From: [Phialemoniopsis] sp. UDSM-2020
Taxonomy: Eukaryota; Ascomycota; Sordariomycetes; Thyridiales; Thyridiaceae
DNA length: 64,000 nt
NCBI GenBank assembly: GCA_018873225.1
Contig: JAEILZ010000005.1
Coordinates: forward strand, 1,178,001-1,242,000
Direction: 5' to 3'
The position numbers and the translations under genes were made by a program. This document shows positions 62,907 through 64,000 of this stretch, one piece after another; positions within the stretch are counted from its first letter, which is position 1; every line of letters begins with the position of its first letter. Under the pieces are notes generated by a model that worked only from the letters and a program-made list of their open reading frames with translations, did not search any database and was not told the DNA's origin.

Positions 62907-64000
62907 CTAATAGGAAAACCTAAAGTCGAATCGCCTGTTGCCATCCTCCTCCCGAGCCTCCTTGTCATCCTGGTAAGCAGCCCGTTCCTCCGAAGTCATG
63001 GCGCTCCACGCCTTATCCTTTTTCTTGTTCAGGTGCACCAGGACCTGGCGCTGAACCACAAAAGTGATGAGGCTGAGACCGCAGATCGACACCAGCACCG
63101 CGTTGCCTCGCTTGTAGTAGGGCGCGTCGTAGGCGCGGTAGATTTGGGAACCGATGAGCGAGCCGATTTGTACGATGACGTTGTACGTCGCGGCCGTGAT
63201 CGCTCGCTTCTTGACGTCGAAAGTGTTTTCAGAGATCCAAGAAGACACAATGGGATGGAAATACGGATCTGGATCATTTGTCAGGTTCTTTCTCCGTCGA
63301 CGTCTAAAACGAATGGGCACTTACAGCCAGAGATCATGGTCACAAGAGTGAACCGAGACCAATCTCGTCCGCCATCAGGCAGAGTCAACATGGCAATCAA
63401 TAGAGGCATGATCCAGGCCTCACCAAAGATGCAATGGAAAGCTCGCTCATTGAAATAGTTGCTGCTGTACGCCAGCGCCAGCATGGTGATGATCTGGAGG
63501 ACGGCGGACGGCACAGTGAGCATGTTGGAATCGAACGTTGAGAAGCCGATGCGCTTGAGCGTGAGGGTCAGGTAAGCCTGCACGGGCGTAGCTGGGATGT
63601 AGGCCACGAGGCCGATGAAGTAGAGACCCCACATCGACTTGTCCATCCAGGCCTTCTTGATATCTGGCCAGGTAGCCGGCTCTTTGAGCGCCGTAATTCC
63701 CTTGGCAGGATCGTCGCGGAGAATGCGCTAGAGACCTGTATGAGCACTGTGTGCTGAGCGTTATAGGAGTCGTTGACAAGACTTACGTTGGTCATGATGA
63801 ACTCTTCGCGCTCAGTGTACCACGGCTTCCGCCACAGAACGGTCTTGGTCGAGGTCGGCGATGTGGGGAGATAGATGAAAGACTGAAGGTGCCAAGTTAG
63901 CGGAGGCCTCAGATCGAGAAAGAATGAAACACTTACAACGAAGGCAATCAAGCAGGTAAGCGCGCCTTCAAGCACAAACAGCCAGAACCAGCCAGTGTGG
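62907..64000 (-). CDS. Dal5-type MFS permease (allantoate/anion:cation symporter family), 5' part missing
   Basis: The C-terminal part of an MFS carrier; the gene runs off the right edge. Visible coding blocks are 64000 to about 63950, then about 63883-63795, about 63724-63325 and about 63269-62907, joined by GT-AG introns in frame. The sequence enters at HTGWFWLFVLEGALTCLIAF, the end of the N-terminal six-helix half. The loop YTEREEFIMTNRILRDDPAK, followed by KAWMDKSMWGLYFIGLVAYI, is characteristic of the Dal5/TNA1 branch, which imports allantoate, nicotinate, biotin precursors or other organic anions. WISENTFDVKKRAITAATYN and SLIGSQIYRAYDAPYYKRGN are also typical. The tail is charged (NKKKDKAWSAMTSEERAAYQ). 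The substrate is not assignable. It is in tandem with the Zn2Cys6 gene. Confidence 0.88.

Overview
The window is nuclear DNA of a filamentous ascomycete (Pezizomycotina, most likely Sordariomycetes). The evidence is gene content and gene structure. Most genes carry short introns (about 40-210 nt) with GTRNGT donors, CTAAC/CTGAC-like branch sites and CAG/TAG acceptors. Several families are typical of filamentous fungi: HET domain, UstYa/DUF3328, an 'LGLW' membrane protein, Zn2Cys6 regulator, DIE2/ALG10 and Pkc1 with HR1-C2-C1-kinase layout. No PKS, NRPS, transposon, rRNA, CRISPR or virus-derived gene was seen. I placed exons by hand. The reading frame closes across every junction proposed, but no transcript data were available.

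Layout. 1-6.4 kb: 3' end of a HAD phosphatase, then a cytochrome P450 and an MFS transporter, both on the minus strand. 7.7-20.7 kb is housekeeping: mitochondrial She9/Mdm33, protein kinase C, a mitochondrial acyl-CoA dehydrogenase, mitochondrial ribosomal protein uS12 and a KRE2/MNT1-type mannosyltransferase. 23.3-27.8 kb: decapping factor Pat1 and RNA polymerase III subunit Rpc37/RPC5. 28.8-33.3 kb: a HET-domain protein and an NCS1 nucleobase-type permease. 34.9-39.0 kb: a tRNA-Lys(CUU) gene with two insertions, Qcr10 of complex III and the ALG10 glucosyltransferase. 39.5-47.8 kb: a small conserved hypothetical, Mediator Med4, a TM9SF/Emp70 protein and Lcp5/neuroguidin. 47.8-53.5 kb is an accessory-looking stretch: a lone UstYa-like protein, an LGLW membrane protein and a repeat-bearing unknown protein. 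54.0-64.0 kb: threonine synthase, then an aldo-keto reductase, GH13 alpha-glucosidase, Zn2Cys6 regulator and a Dal5-type MFS permease cut by the window end.

How the genes fit together. Most are unrelated housekeeping genes in convergent or divergent pairs. Two groups could be functional neighbourhoods: P450 + MFS at the left, and alpha-glucosidase + Zn2Cys6 regulator (+ AKR and permease) at the right. The latter recalls fungal maltose/alpha-glucoside loci, though its transporter is not of the sugar-porter type. A perfect TGAGTCA element lies about 210 bp upstream of threonine synthase, fitting general amino-acid control.

The most unusual signal is the tRNA-Lys(CUU) gene. Besides a canonical 32-nt intron after anticodon position 37, its D-loop is split by a 57-nt insertion that looks exactly like a fungal spliceosomal intron (GTATGT start, CTAAC branch site, CAG end). 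Removing both leaves a perfect 73-nt cloverleaf.
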